Positions 20,682-33,312 of a DNA stretch of 64,000 nt are shown piece after piece; positions within the stretch are counted from its first letter, which is position 1; every line of letters begins with the position of its first letter. The position numbers and the translations under genes are program-made. The notes beneath the pieces are model-generated. The model saw only the letters and a program-made list of their open reading frames with translations, was not told the origin of the DNA and ran no database searches. The DNA is from Usnea hakonensis (taxonomy: Eukaryota; Ascomycota; Lecanoromycetes; Lecanorales; Parmeliaceae): the NCBI GenBank assembly GCA_013423325.1, contig BLJB01000035.1:62001-126000 (forward strand). Direction: 5' to 3'.

Positions 20682-21832
20682 ATGAGTAAAGCAGAGTCAT
20701 CAGCCACTGCTGCCAAGAATGGTATCCACGCTGTTGGTGGTGCTACACACGATCTGCCATGGTACAGCTCCAATGCCTTTTCCCTCACCCGTGCTAATTT
20801 CGATACAGGGTCGAGAAATATAGACCAGTATACCTAGATGATATAGTTGGCAATACGGAGACTATTGAACGTCTCAAGATAATCGCCAAGGATGGAAACA
20901 TGCCACACGTTATCATTTCTGGCATGCCCGGCATAGGCAAAACCACTTCGATTCTCTGTCTTGCCCGACAGCTACTTGGTCATGCGTACAAGGAAGCAGT
21001 CCTAGAGCTGAACGCCAGCGACGAACGCGGTATGCGATTCCCAACATTTTTACAGAGGAACCTTTACTCAAGCTGACATCGATACCTAGGTATCGACGTC
21101 GTCCGTAACCGCATCAAAGGCTTCGCTCAAAAGAAAGTGACGCTTCCACCAGGCCGGCAAAAACTGGTCATCCTCGATGAAGCCGACAGCATGACATCTG
21201 GCGCCCAGCAAGCTCTTCGCCGCACAATGGAAATATACTCCTCGACCACCCGTTTTGCGTTTGCGTGTAATGCCTCCAACAAGATCATCGAGCCCCTCCA
21301 ATCCCGCTGTGCCATCCTCCGCTACGCCCGTCTGACAGATGCGCAAGTCGTCTCTCGTCTTCTGCAAATCTGTGAAGCTGAGAAGGTAGAATATTCCGAT
21401 GATGGAATTGCTGCGCTCATCTTCTCGGCTGAAGGTGATATGCGACAAGCTATCAACAACCTGCAATCTACCTTTGCAGGTTTCGGATTTGTGTCTGGCG
21501 AGAACGTCTTCCGCGTCGTCGATGCTCCGCATCCAGTAAAAGTGCAAGCGGTTATCAAAGCGTGCTGGGAGACGCGAGTCGAATCAGCAGTGGAGGGGTT
21601 GACAGAACTGTGGGACCTAGGGTATTCAAGTCATGATATCGTAAGCAGTATGTTCAGGGTTACGAAGACGATGCCTGGCTTGAGTGAGCATGCGAGACTG
21701 GAGTTCATTCGTGAGATTGGATTCTGCCATATGAGGGTACTGGAGGGAATGCAAACATTGGTACAGCTGTGGGGCTGTGTCGCAAAATTATGTAAAATTA
21801 ACATGAAGCCGGGCTTGTTTGTGCCACCATGA
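20682..21832 (+). CDS. RFC4: Replication factor C subunit Rfc4 (human RFC2 orthologue)
   Basis: AAA+ subunit of the clamp loader that places PCNA on primer-template DNA. Three exons (20682-20761, 20809-21029, 21090-21832) give 347 residues. After a short N-terminus comes WVEKYRPVYLDDIVGN, then Walker A GMPGIGKTTS, LNASDERGIDVVRNRIKGFA, Walker B VILDEADSMT, the sensor-1 region FACNASNKIIEPLQSRC with the RFC SRC arginine finger, and EGDMRQAINNLQ (sensor 2). GMPGIGKTTS and the overall length fit Rfc4 better than Rfc2, Rfc3 or Rfc5. The two introns sit inside the W-V and G-I codons and restore the conserved text exactly. Convergent with RCE1 (102 bp between stops). Confidence 0.95.
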
Positions 21833-21934
21833 AAGAAGATTGGTCAAGGCCACTGAGAGATGCACTTGGCTGCTATTGCAAAGTGAAGGGACATCATTTG
21901 TTACGGCCAAATTTGTCGGATGCCGCAAACAGGC

Positions 21935-22999
21935 TCAGCCGCCAATTTTCACCAGTTCTTGCTTCGACTCCGACAGGATCCACAAAGCCTTCCACCATGC
22001 CACCGCTCCAGCAATCAACATAATGTAATACGCCACTGTCCATGCGAGTCCCACCGTCTTGGCCCCCTGGTACCTACCATCACTGTCTTCCTTTCCTCGG
22101 ATAGGGCCCCCTACAATCCCGCCTTCGATGGCTACACCGCCTACCTTTCCCCACACACGTGGCAAACCCATCCAGTTGCAAAAACTATGCACGACCACGA
22201 CACCCCATAAGTTGCCGGTTCTCAAAAACAGAAAAGCAGCGTACCAGCCAAACACAGTCGTATAACCAAACTGTATGATGCTCCTCAGCAGCGCCGGCAG
22301 TAGCGGAGTGAAAGGGTGAGTGAGGGTATACTCATAAAAATGGTGCATGTGTGCTATGCCAAAGTATAATGGGGTTACGAAGATGAGGATGGAATGGGAA
22401 GAAGGGGGCCGAATCAGGAGGTGCAAAGAGAGCAGGAGAGAGCGAAATAGCACTTCCTCCGTGAACGGACCGGCAATGTAATTACGCCAGCCGATCCAAC
22501 TGCTCAAGGTTTCGTTGAGGTCTTGTCCCTTGGCCCAATGTCGCCATCCGGATTCAATGACACCCTTTTCGAAGAGGGGCCCGGCAAAGAGAAGTCCGGT
22601 GAGAGAGACGGCCTTGGAAATGTCGAGGACAGAAAAAGGATACCAGCCTAACAGGTGAAATGTCTCCCAGTATGACACCTCCGCTCGCGTGGAGATAACG
22701 TAGATCGTGAGGACGGAGCAGATGGAGACAGACGCAGTGACGGAGCGGATGCGCGCTCGAACGACCGAAGGAGCGTCGCGGGAGAGGGTAGGTGATGGGC
22801 GGGTGGTCGAAGAAAAGTAGAAAGGCAAGACGTAGAGGACTGTGTAGGTTACCTATCGTAAGAGAGAAATCATCAGACCGAATTATTTTTTGAGAAAGCC
22901 ATGTCTCTTGAACATGGAAGCAAATTTAAAATTGTAGCGCAATATCCAAACATCGAAGCAACCTACCGAAAGTGCGGCGGCAGCACTGGCAGAGAGCAT
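21935..22999 (-). CDS. RCE1: CAAX prenyl protease 2 (Rce1)
   Basis: ER membrane protease that removes the last three residues of prenylated CAAX proteins such as Ras and a-factor. Two exons (22999-22967, 22852-21935) give 316 residues. The first exon is only 33 nt (MLSASAAAALS), and the second opens with a hydrophobic segment (TYTVLYVLPFYF). The catalytic motifs of the ABI/CPBP family are clear: GPFTEEVLFRS (glutamate pair plus arginine), FGIAHMHHFYE (histidine) and VVHSFCNWMG (histidine/asparagine). Several hydrophobic membrane segments follow, including one near the C-terminus. Confidence 0.94.
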
Positions 23000-24157
23000 T
23001 GGCGGCTCAACTTTGTCTGTTCTAGAGGGTCAGTTCAGACGATCAAATGCCAGACGCTGAACAGGACTGTAAGTACGAGTACTAGATGCGCACCTGATTC
23101 CCTAATGTAACTCGAGAGCCTTTGATATAAGCCTGTAGGCGCCATGTCGGCGGTTCGGACAATTGAAAGAGCATCACCGTTTCATGCGGAGGCTCACTGT
23201 CGTGAAACAGACTGGCATGCGACAGAATGTTTGTTGCATGTACTCTACAGTACCTCAAGGTACTTGGTTGTTTACAATTTGCCGGATCTTGAGCGGTTGG
23301 TCAAAGTTACGAGTTGAGATTGAGACAGACTAAAAATAGACCCAGGGGAAAGGGGAAAACCACTTAAACGCGGTTGCACTTTTTTGGACGTGACAGATTT
23401 AGATACACGTAAAGTCTCGTACCTTACTCTAGATGCACTTAAGTATCTTCTAATCGATAAGATCAAGTCTGGGCCAACCGAAGGTAACATGAACATGAAC
23501 ATGGGACTTGTCAATCAATGTCCAGCTTTTCGCTTCTCTTTTGCGCGCACAAGAAATCTTACTCTACTTATTATTAGATGTTGTCAAGGATGATAACAAC
23601 CTTGCCTACTCTGATCCCCTATCCTTTCCCTTCTTTTTTCTCGCTCTGTTTCTGAGAAAAGAGCCAAGCTGTAAGGTACGAGTACCGGTAAATGGTAACT
23701 GGTACCGCTAGTGTACTCGTACCTGACTAGAGAGAAATTTAATCGTGGCATCCCACCAAATCCCACCACACTCAGGCTCGGCCCCTGAGACCAAACGATT
23801 AATATTTCCGAGCATCATCTTCGTCCTTTTCCTCCATTCTATTCTCACCACCAAAATTCTTTCTTTTCTTTCCCTCTTTCTTCTTCGTTTCCTATCTAAT
23901 TATATTTATGTATATCATGTAAAGTCAATCATCACATTCATTTATTTTCTCCTCTTCTTTTCTCCTCTTCTCTTACGTCGTCGCTCTTTTACGTCCCCTT
24001 TCACCACCCACCACCAGTCATCTAATCTTCTCCCACATACTACCGTTCCCATACCGAATTCCTCTCCCTCTGTAACGAGTCAATCTTACTAGCCATCAGT
24101 CTATAAACAAGCGAGTTCGCCATCAGAGTACCGACGTTATGCAATCTGCCATCCAGC
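23000..24157. promoter_or_regulatory. Intergenic region with CT-rich leader and long inverted repeat
   Basis: 1158 bp between divergent starts. It contains GTACCT-CA-AGGTAC (23250-23263) and a 12-nt inverted repeat AGGTACGAGTAC / GTACTCGTACCT (23674-23685 and 23713-23724). From about 23820 to 24110 the plus strand is strongly pyrimidine-rich, which fits a long promoter and 5' leader of the serine-rich protein gene. No coding sequence is recognised. Confidence 0.55.
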
Positions 24158-26567
24158 ATGAATATCCTCTCTCGCCCTTCCAAGGGCTCCCCGCCTCGAC
24201 GGGCTGCACTCCATGAGCGATCCGAATCTCATACCAACAAAAGAGTATCACCTACACTTCGTGTCATCGGAGAATCTCAAGCCCAGGTACACGCCAGCAG
24301 TCCCTTTCCGACTAAGCCTTCCCATATTCTCTCGCCAAAGTCCTACGATGGCCGGGGATCAAACTTTGGACCTGGGGTAGCTGTTTCGAGTGACTGGGGA
24401 GCTCAAAGTGAACCACAAGATAAAGCTGAGCAGCACCTGGGAGAAACAGCATCCTCTGTACCAAATCGAAGCGGAAACACTGATGGCCACAATGCTTTCT
24501 ATACTTCCACACAAGAGACTACACCAGAGTCCGATACAAGCACAAGCTTCTTTGCAATGGATGAGAGCAACGACAATATTATTGGTCGAGTGTCCGACGA
24601 CATAGTGCAGCTCCCTAGTATTTCTCCCCCTCTCGAGAGCGACAATCTGTATGGGGCGGCGAACTCGAGCGATGCTTCCCGCCAACCTGTTCCAAAGGAC
24701 TCTGATGCGTCCCTCTCATCTTCAAATTCCACCGGAACTGTCATTGTAAGAAAACCTCGAGATGGACGTACGCGTGTCTCTTATTCTGCCTTTCCGACCA
24801 CGGTTCGACCAAACTCCTCGAAATCTAGTCTATCCTTATCAACCCCTCAGAGGCCAACCACCAGAGACACGGCTTGGATGGAATCACCAGTCTCTCCTAT
24901 ATCGCCAAGTTCGCCGGTCTTATCAAGTAGCGCAATGCCTCACGAGCGTCGGATTTCATCTGTTCCCATGTATGCAACCCTGCATGGATCCAGCCAAAAT
25001 TCAATCAACCTTCAGTATCCTGTCATCAGGCCTCCATCGGCTTCTGCATCCTGGTATGTACATTCAGATCTTGTCCCTTCTTTCGCGGGTCATCCTGTGC
25101 AGGCCACTAAGACTGTTGCCTGCACCATCTTTGTTCGATTGAATCCATGTTTGAGACTGTTTTGAACGCCACAGGGATTTTGTTAGCCTGCGAGCTGTTT
25201 CATGGCATGCTATTGAAGCGTTTAGTGCTCGCTCAGCCTGAGAGTTTGCACCTATCCTGGCGTTTCAGACAATAATTCCACGCTTGAGCCACGTGATCGA
25301 CTGATGGCTTGTTTATTGGTGGCATAAGCTAACACGGGGGTTCTGTAGGGTAGAACCTCCAGATTCTGCAGTTCGACGACCATCTCGGACGCTGGAAAGC
25401 AACCAAGACCGTTGGAACCCGCACCTTTCTACTGTCCCGTCCGAGGGCACCGGTTCACATTCTGAGGGGAGGAGCAGTCGTACAACGTGGCTTCCAGAAT
25501 CGTCTCGCGCGAGCAAGTCTTCGTTTACAACTAGGAATGCTCAAGGAAGCTCAGACCAACATCCATTGCCGAGTCCACCAACAGCTCGAGAAAGCTCAGA
25601 TCTGCCACCTTTACCACATCCACCAGCAGCCCTTCAGAGGATAGGGACCGGCTCGACTATTCGCGTTGTGAACGAGCCCGAGGATGATCTACCAACGCCA
25701 CTAGCGCCAATACCAGGATCCAGGGGCTCGGAGTACTTGGGCGCTGCAGCGGGAGACAATCGATGTAGCGTAGTCACTAAGCCTGGATCAAGAGCCAGTT
25801 TCTTTCGGGATAGTATTCCAGCTTGGGCCAAGTAAGGCTTGCAGAGTTCTGAATCTATCCCACAACATTTGCTAATTACAGTGGGCAGAGCTTACTACGC
25901 CCGTCCCTTATCTGCCACCTCAACATCCAAAGATTGCGTAGACAGACGTCCGTCGACATCGACAGAGAATATCTCGCTGAACATGTTCCGGCCTCGAACT
26001 CGCGCTAAGAATACAGACGATCAACGACGACGGAATTCCTTAGCAATTGGGCGGGTACGACCTGGAGGACTTGACCTAGCCGAGCTTAGAGACTTTCCCA
26101 GGCAGAGGATATCATCAAATTGGTCTCCGCACCTGTGGCATAAGACAGAAAATCGTAGCAAACGACGAACCATCTTCCAAGCTCCAAGTTTGGCTGAACA
26201 AGCCGAAGGGAATGCGCTGAGTAAAAGGACGGCCCAAATACTACTCTTTGCCGTCGGCTTTATCTTGCCACCAGGTGACTACGACCTTATCTATGAACGT
26301 ATGTACTGACTGCTAATCTTTCCAAAAGCATGGTTTCTGGCAGCCTTCTTACCGCTGCCTCCAAGGCCGGCGGTCATTAGCGAAAAGGGCAAACATGTAT
26401 CTCGCCAGGCTCAGATGCTTGAAGATCTCGAGCAGCATTTGGGAGCCGTTGACGAAGCGCGTTACGAGAATGCGAGATGGTGGCGGAACATCAATCGCAT
26501 CATGTCCGGATTCGGTGTGCTAATCGTTGTTGCTATCATCACTCTTGTAGCCGTTGCTGCCAATTGA
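24158..26567 (+). CDS. Serine-rich protein with C-terminal membrane segments
   Basis: Four exons (24158-25053, 25349-25831, 25889-26274, 26329-26567) sum to 2004 nt, 667 residues. About 500 residues are Ser/Pro/Thr-rich and surely disordered, with many Ser-Pro sites (for example MESPVSPISPSSPV), suggesting heavy phosphorylation. The last 150 residues look folded: NALSKRTAQILLFAVGFILP runs into PAWFLAAFLPLPPRP, and later a single helix VLIVVAIITLVAVAAN ends the protein. Between them is EDLEQHLGAVDEARYENARW WRNINRIMSG, a likely amphipathic part. I recall similar uncharacterised proteins in many Pezizomycotina; function unknown. The third exon uses the second of two close AG acceptors. The first intron is long (295 nt). 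Confidence 0.8.
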
Positions 26568-26956
26568 GCAAATGGAGACGACGCGCCAACGACCTATTTA
26601 CGACTTCGGAATTGACGAGCGGAGGCATTCGCGCCACCTTAGCTTTTGTGCTTACACGCAGAAAGCTTTTATCATTATGATGTTCATCATGAGCGCCTGT
26701 AATGTATTATAGAGTGTACGCAGTGACGAGCGAGCACGTTGACACGAATTTGCACGCTTCACACAAAGGTGATGTTCTTCTAGCGTTTCAGCGATTAAGA
26801 GTCATGTACGGAGTAGCTTATATCACTTTGTCTTACTAATGCCTTTGATATGGAAATGAGAATTGAACTTCTTGAGCTTGAAGTCTATTCACCTGCTTCC
26901 TGTGGCTGCGTGTAGTCATTGCTAATACAGGTGAACTATTGAATGCACAAGGAGGG
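26568..26956. other. Convergent 3' intergenic region
   Basis: 389 bp between the stop of the serine-rich gene and the inferred stop of the next minus-strand gene. I see no gene, repeat or hairpin here. Confidence 0.5.
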
Positions 26957-27874
26957 TCATTGCCACACCTCCGCTTCATTTGTATCTCGCAGGCAAATAA
27001 AAAATTCTTTGGACACGTTGATATACTGACTCGTAGTTGCCCAAGTGGTCATGTATCCAAAGGTAGTCAGAGGTTTTGGGATCATCAATTCGACTAGTTC
27101 TTGAATTTTGAGAGGCGTTACAACAGTATGAAATGGGCTGCCCGATCTTTCGCCAAAATCATCTTCAATATAGTGCCTGACTCCTAAGAATACAGGTCCA
27201 TTGCTGAAGTTGTTTGAATTGAGGAATGTGAGGCTACCGGGTGCCGGCAAAGTGTCGGATCCTACACGAATGTCCGCAGATCAGGGGCCGACCCGGTTGT
27301 GTCAAGATGTATCCACAGAGACGCTGACATTGGATCCCACAAGACCCGGCGAAGACACTTCGGGATCTGGCCCATGTATCACAACCCCAAGCCGTTCATT
27401 GCTCCCCACGAGCCCATGCCCTCCCAGATTCGGCGGTTTGATCACGCAGTCGACCGCAATATCGAATGCCCTTTTGAAAATGGCGGCGAAAGTGGAAACC
27501 TCCTTCTCGCCCTCCTGCAAAACGTCAATCTCGACGGTGCAACCGCCATGTTCCCACTTGTATGGCACGGGGAAGCCTGCGTCGGGTTCTCTGCCGAAGG
27601 ACACTGGTGCGAGGGCTTTTTCGCCCATGGGTATTTGGCGGATTGCTTGTTTGCAATCTATGTATTTGACTAACGTCAGTTGGGGTTCACCGGGTGGTTT
27701 CTGGGCCCAACATCCAATCGTGAAGGAGATGGGAGAGAGGGAAGCATTGCTGATCTGAGAAAGAAATAAAGAGTTGGCCATGGCTGGGAGGGTGGAGATT
27801 TTGCAAGGCGTGACAAGTAATACAGACTTAGTATATGCTCTTGTATTGAAGCGCAAGCGCATACACGTCGGCAT
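26957..27874 (-). CDS. Hypothetical protein with four-cysteine domain
   Basis: The main exon (27874-27346) has a clear protein-like core: FTIGCWAQKPPGEPQLTLV, YIDCKQAIRQIPMG, VPYKWEHGGCTVEID, then FKRAFDIAVDCVIKPPNLGG and ERLGVVIHGPD. Four cysteines in this order, the GGC-V-ID turn and the closing CVI...GG motif resemble small secreted fungal proteins, with two disulfides expected. A second exon (27261-26957) can be joined with a GTCTTG donor to give 277 residues ending EAEVWQ; the donor is weak, so this join is tentative. The N-terminus is also doubtful: the first ATG (27874) gives no good signal peptide, and a strong pyrimidine-AG acceptor before ISNASLS suggests a separate upstream exon carrying one. 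Function unknown. Confidence 0.55.
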
Positions 27875-28035
27875 GGCGACGTTGCGGATGTAAAATAAGT
27901 CTCTTGGCCAATATCATTGGCTTGATGATCTCAATAATCACGGAGTGACATTGCGCGAGTAAATGCTTTTGGCATGTCTTCGCGCACTAGACGCCCAATA
28001 GGAAAAACATGGCATAATCAGGTCAGAAGGTCATT

Positions 28036-30140
28036 CTATAAGCCTTTTCCGAGCTTATTCTCTACAGCGACTTTCATGTCTCCGCCAGTAGGCATACTGA
28101 TGCTTTGCCCTCTTCTTCTCCGCGCTTCAACTTCTTCTTTAATTTCGCGAACAGCCTCGTCAATATCTCCTGCTGGGTCACTTGGCAAGCCCATCAATGG
28201 GTGCTCTGCATTTTCTTTGAGTTGGAGCGCGTTATGATTCCTCATTCTCAGCCTTTGAATAAGCCAGGGTTTAGCGGGGGAGGCAAAAAAGGCCATTGAT
28301 GCAGCCGCCCCAATGACCGTATACAGATAGACGCGGATCCAGACGAGGAGGGAGTCCGGAAGGGTGAGGAGAACGAATGGCACTGTGGTAAAGCAAAACG
28401 CCATTTGGGTAGCGAGATAGGAAAGAATATCGTAATATATCTTGTACGGCGTTGGCCGTTGGCCGTCAGGAGTGAGGAAAAATGGCCGTACATGGCGACG
28501 AAAATCTGGCTATAGGGTTAGTTGACTGAAAGTTCATGTTTAAATGCATAAAGCAGGTATCAATGGCGGCTAGACAATGGGACTTGAGCAATGAATGATG
28601 ATTGTGGATAGAATGGGCTCAGCTAGCCCAGGGACTCACTTTTCGCAATCGTCTGCAGAAACGCTGCTAGGATGAATGTCAGATAGTATCCTGGGTAGAA
28701 GCCGTGCCAGAAAGCGCTGGTTACGAATGTGGCCAGACTGGCTCGAAAGCCTGGTTTTTTCCCTTTGGGTGTTACTCTCAGATACATATAATTCCGTAGC
28801 CAGTGATTGGTGTTTATGTTCCAATTTTCGAGGTAGGCGCGCGAATTTTGTGCTGACTCGATACCCCAAGGATTCACATTCTGTAAACGATTCCAGTCTA
28901 CCTTGTTCGTTCTTGGATTCACCCCCTTGTAGCCCAAACCGGACAGAATGCATGCACCTTCGGTAAGATACCATACACCATAGTATTTCATGCGAGTGGA
29001 GAACCCTAGCATCTCCAAAATCCAGATCCGTCTTAAGAAGCCATACTTCATGTAGTCGTCTCCCAAGACAAGGTTGCTGTCATACCAGCCAGCAAACTTG
29101 AGGAACAAGAGGATCCACACAAGCCCAATGATTGCCTTGATGGCAGCTGGAGTACCACTACGAGGAATCTTTCGCTTCTTGCGCATTTTCGGCGCTGCCG
29201 ATGGATCTGTCCCAGCTGGTATCTCGAACATGGTGGTCTCAATCCATCGTCGATAGTCGATGAAATCGAATGAAGGACCTGCGAATAGAGAGGGAAAGAA
29301 GAGCTTGATTTATTAAGAGATGTTCACATGTACAGAGGGCATGAACGTACAACATAGCCTGCGAAGTCGAGGAGACTTGGTAGCTCAGTAAGAGCTCTTT
29401 CGCGCTGAAAGTCGGCAAGGTCTTTCTGCGGCAGGCGGCCATCTTGTACATTCCAGCAGAAGGCAGTAAGCTATCCGCAGTAAGAACAAAAACCTGATGA
29501 TACTTCAAGAAGCTTAAGAAGCCTACCTTCATGGCCAGCACCATTTGCGCCCCTGATTCTACAGTGAGCGGGCTTCAATCCTTGGTCTCAAGCTCGCAGA
29601 CGCACCCGTGATATCAACCTTTTCAGGCGCATTAGCAAATTGACGATGAACATGATTGACCGACATATGGCCCATTATGAACACAAATCCTATCCATGGC
29701 ATGAAAGGGCCATCCATATATGAAGCAATAAGATATGCCCCAGCTGAGCTTATGAACAGTGTGCGAATACCGGACCAAAGATTGAATAGCCCAACTAGGT
29801 AAAACAACGAGACCCTGTACACGTCAGAGACTGTAAGGCTATTAACAGTCTTTGGCGTACGCTATTATGAATAAGTTTTTCTGGTAGGGTTTTGCATCTG
29901 GTATACGCTTGAGGACTCCGGCGAGTGGATAAGAGAGGAGAAACGAGGCGATTAGCTTCACTGTGACAAATCAGCAAGTTGGACAAGTGACCAGGCAAGT
30001 CACGGCAGATTCTCACGTTCATCGACTGAAGCGCCCGTAGTAGAGCTAGCATATTGAAAGGCTGTTCTGGCATTAGCCCACTGCCGCTCAAGATGACTTA
30101 GACAATGGTGCAGCTCACGAATATCAATGTAGGGCAACAT
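28036..30140 (-). CDS. ALE1: Lysophospholipid acyltransferase, MBOAT family
   Basis: ER enzyme of the Lands cycle that re-acylates lysophospholipids (Ale1/Slc4/Lpt1). Several small 5' exons: MLPYIDI (30140-30119), then PFQYASSTTGASVDE, then LKLIASFLLSYPLAGVLKRI, then SLFYLVGLFNLW and further exons to 28036. The multi-pass MBOAT signature is present: NWNINTNHWLRNYMYLR with the active-site asparagine region and SAFWHGFYPGYYLTF with the invariant histidine. FFPSLFAGPSFDFIDYRRW is also typical of Ale1. The C-terminal tail is charged (EAVREIKEEVEARRRRG) and ends GKGL. The second acceptor again passes over a nearer AG. Divergent from VPS45. Confidence 0.92.
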
Positions 30141-30645
30141 TTTTTGGGAATTGAGATGAGGAAAGTAATCAACAGAATAGAGACATCTTCATGGCAAGAG
30201 CTTGCAGGTACAGATTCAGCTTAGTCAAAGTCACGGGTATAAAGCTATAATGCAGTGGTCTCGTTTTGAGTACGCACCTCACAGTTAAGTAAACCCCACA
30301 GGAGAATGTTAGACGCGCCCCTCGGCCGAACCTTAGCCGTGGGGCGGGATGCAGGGGCTCAAATTAGTAAGCGCCAAGTGTTTTCGTAAAGTAAAGTAAA
30401 GTAAGGTAAGGTACCCAAGGTACCTTACTCCGTACCTCACTAGAAAATACTTCACGGTCCATGGACAATGGCTCGAACGGTGGACGATATAAAGCTTCGT
30501 TTGCGTAATCCTCTCACCAACCCACAACGCTTATCATCCCAGCTCTCAAAATGAAACTGCTAATCATAGCAGACATGTAATTCCAGGTAACTGGTCTAAT
30601 AACTTCTGAACCAACCATTCCTATCTTCAGCCATCCACTGCAACC
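30141..30645. promoter_or_regulatory. Divergent promoter region ALE1 / VPS45 with palindrome
   Basis: 505 bp between start codons. A GTAAA-type tandem (30386-30405) runs into an inverted repeat GTAAGGTACC - CAA - GGTACCTTAC (arms 30406-30415 and 30419-30428). The 5' leader of VPS45 contains a nine-codon upstream frame (30551-30580) and probably a small leader intron starting at 30586 (GTAACT) and ending at the CTTCAG before 30631. Confidence 0.55.
30406..30428. repeat. Palindrome with 10-nt arms
   Basis: GTAAGGTACC and its exact reverse complement GGTACCTTAC flank a three-base spacer (CAA). It is preceded by a GTAAA repeat tract and lies between the divergent ALE1 and VPS45 genes. Confidence 0.9.
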
Positions 30646-32640
30646 ATGGACGTGGTCTCAGCAATCTCAGGTTATATTTCGAAGATGGTGTCGGCGGGAG
30701 ACACTGCTTTGGCATCTTCATCCGCAAAGATGAAGATTCTCTTGGTCGACAGTGAGACAGTGCGAGTCTAGGGCTACAGAGACGTGACGGGTTTGGACTG
30801 ACACTGTCGCAGATCTCAATTGTTTCCACCGCCATAACCCAGTCCGCCCTGCTCAACCACGAAGTATACCTTGTCGAGTATGTTTTCCAAGTGATGGTAC
30901 AAAGCTCGCAATGACAAATCTGTATAGTCGTCTCGATAATGTCTCTCGAGAGAAGATGCGCCATCTGCGCTGTCTATGTTTCCTCCGCCCATCGCCAGAC
31001 TCGATACAACATCTGGTTGACGAGTTTCGCGATCCAAAGTACGGCGAATATGCTATATGTGAGGATACAATGCTCGGAACGACTCTTCGCTAAGAACCTA
31101 ATATTGTTGCGCAGACTTTAGCAATGTCATTCGCAAATCTTCGTTGGAGAGGCTCGCCGAAGCTGACAACAATGAAGTAGTCAAGTCTATTCAAGAATAC
31201 TTCGCGGACTACATCGTTGTGAACCCTGACTTACTTAACCTTGATCTCGGCTTTCCAAAACAGCGCCTTTGGAGCAATAGTCCCGACATCTGGAACCCGG
31301 ACTCACTTCAGAGATGTACTGAAGGAGTGATTGCCCTCTTGCTATCATTAAAGAAGAAGCCACTGATACGGTATGAGAAGAATAGCTTGATGGCTAAGAA
31401 GCTTGCCACGGAAGTGAGATATCAGATGACGCAGGAAGAGCAACTTTTCGACTTTAGAAAAACGGACACCCCCCCCATATTGCTCATACTGGACCGGAGA
31501 GACGACCCTATTACCCCTCTCTTATCGCAGTGGACATATCAAGCTATGGTTCACGAGCTACTTGGAATTCACAATGGCAAAGTGGACTTAAGTAACGTGC
31601 CGGATGTCCGATTAGAACTTAAAGAAATTGTGCTGTCGCAAGACCAAGATCCATTCTTCAAGAAGAACATGTACCTCAACTTTGGCGACCTCGGCGGAAA
31701 TATCAAAGAGTATGTGGAACAGTACCAGTCTAAGACAAAAAGCAATGCTGCGATTGAGTCTATTGCGGACATGAAGAGATTCGTTGAGGATTTTCCTGAG
31801 TTCAGAAAATTGTCCGGTAATGTCAGTAAACATGTGACATTGGTTGGTGAGCTTAGTAGGCGTGTTGGGGCGGACAGCTTGCTAGATGTGAGTGAGCTAG
31901 AGCAGAGTCTTGCTTGCAACGATAATCATACGAACGATGTCAAGGTGGCCCATTAGGTCTTTCCCACCGTGTCTTACCCTTCACTAACAGTCGTTTAGAG
32001 TGTACAACGGCTCATTTCAATACCCCAAATACCAGTGGATAGCAAGCTTCGCGTTGTAGCGCTATACTCTCTTCGCTACGAGAAGCATCCGTCCACTGCT
32101 CTGCCTATGCTACTGGATCTTCTCACTGCTGCCGGCAATGTTCCCGCGCGCCGAGCAGATTTGGTCTGGAATTTGCTTGCGTATCATCATTCTCTTCAAG
32201 CGCCTCCCGCTGCTGGAGGCTTTTCTGACCTGTTTGAATCCTCCTCAATTTTCTCTGGAGCGCGCGATAGATTCAAGGGGCTCAAAGGGGTTGAGAATGT
32301 CTACACCCAGCACTCACCTCGCTTGGAAGCAACGTTGCAAAACCTGATTAAAGCGCGGCTGAAAGAGCAGCAATACCCTTTTGTCGAAGGCGGAGGAATC
32401 ACGAGAGACAAGCCCCAAGATATCATAGTCTTCATCGTTGGAGGTGCCACTTACGAAGAGGCCAAGATGGTGGCACAGATCAATGCTAGTTCACCCGGTG
32501 TGAGGGTCGTCCTTGGTGCTACAAGGATACATAACAGTACCACATTTCTGGAAGAGGTTGAGGATGCTGTTTCCAGCTGGCCAGAGGCTGGGCTTTCATC
32601 GGCAGCGGCGAGACTGGGAAGGGAAGTGGGCCGTAGATAA
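30646..32640 (+). CDS. VPS45: Sec1/Munc18-family protein Vps45
   Basis: SM protein that binds the syntaxin Tlg2 and controls SNARE assembly for Golgi-to-endosome and vacuolar transport. Five exons (30646-30759, 30813-30877, 30928-31058, 31115-31944, 31999-32640) give 593 residues; yeast Vps45 has 577. The start MDVVSAISGYISKMV, then MKILLVDSET and ISIVSTAITQSALLNHEVYL are diagnostic of Vps45 and not Sec1, Sly1 or Vps33. RLDNVSREKMRHLRCLCFLR and RDDPITPLLSQWTYQAMVHE also match. The C-terminal DIIVFIVGGATYEEA motif is conserved throughout SM proteins. All four joins are phase-consistent. Confidence 0.96.
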
Positions 32641-33312
32641 TATGAGGGTAATCCTGACGTAGTGCAAAGTTTTCGAAACATTTGACTCTGTATACTCTGG
32701 TGAGATTCCATATACATTGCTTGGTCATTGACACGGCTCTTCTTCGCTTCCAAGCGTTTCACTGATCCATTCCTGAAACTTAGCTCCGTACTGCGCCATA
32801 CTCCGCAGGTTCAAAATCACTCGCGGCGGTTATTGACTGGTCCCCCTTTGCGACTGCCGGGTTCTACTTTCTATAACTGTCATACCAGTCTGCTCCAAGT
32901 CTAATCAGAGAGACTACGTACTGCTTATCCCGAAATCAGAGAAAGGCATTAGGGAAAGACGATGAGGTTTGAGATCATCACGGTATTAGTAGGAAAGGAG
33001 AACGTAGAGCCCGAGGGTAGGCATCTATCTACTATTTCTGTAGTATCAAGTGAGGCAGCACCTTTTTCGGCTAATTTTGATCAAAAGTACGAGTAGAATT
33101 CGTCAAGTATTTTCCATTGTCTTTGCTACAGTATTATACGTAATTCGATGAAGGAAGGTATGTCTTGGTAGTCTCAAGTTGGGCGTGACATCAAGTCGAG
33201 GTCGAAAATTTAAAGTTTACTCTAAATATTGGTCTCTCCGTTTAAGTACATTGTACGAGTACCCTCTCTTGTCGTAGAGTACACTCGAGTCCAATCGCTG
33301 TGCGCCTTTATA
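32641..33312. promoter_or_regulatory. Intergenic region VPS45 to MTO1
   Basis: 672 bp, tandem orientation. GTACGAGTA-type motifs occur at 33085 and 33251, and TTTATAATG directly overlaps the MTO1 start. No gene is seen. Confidence 0.5.
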
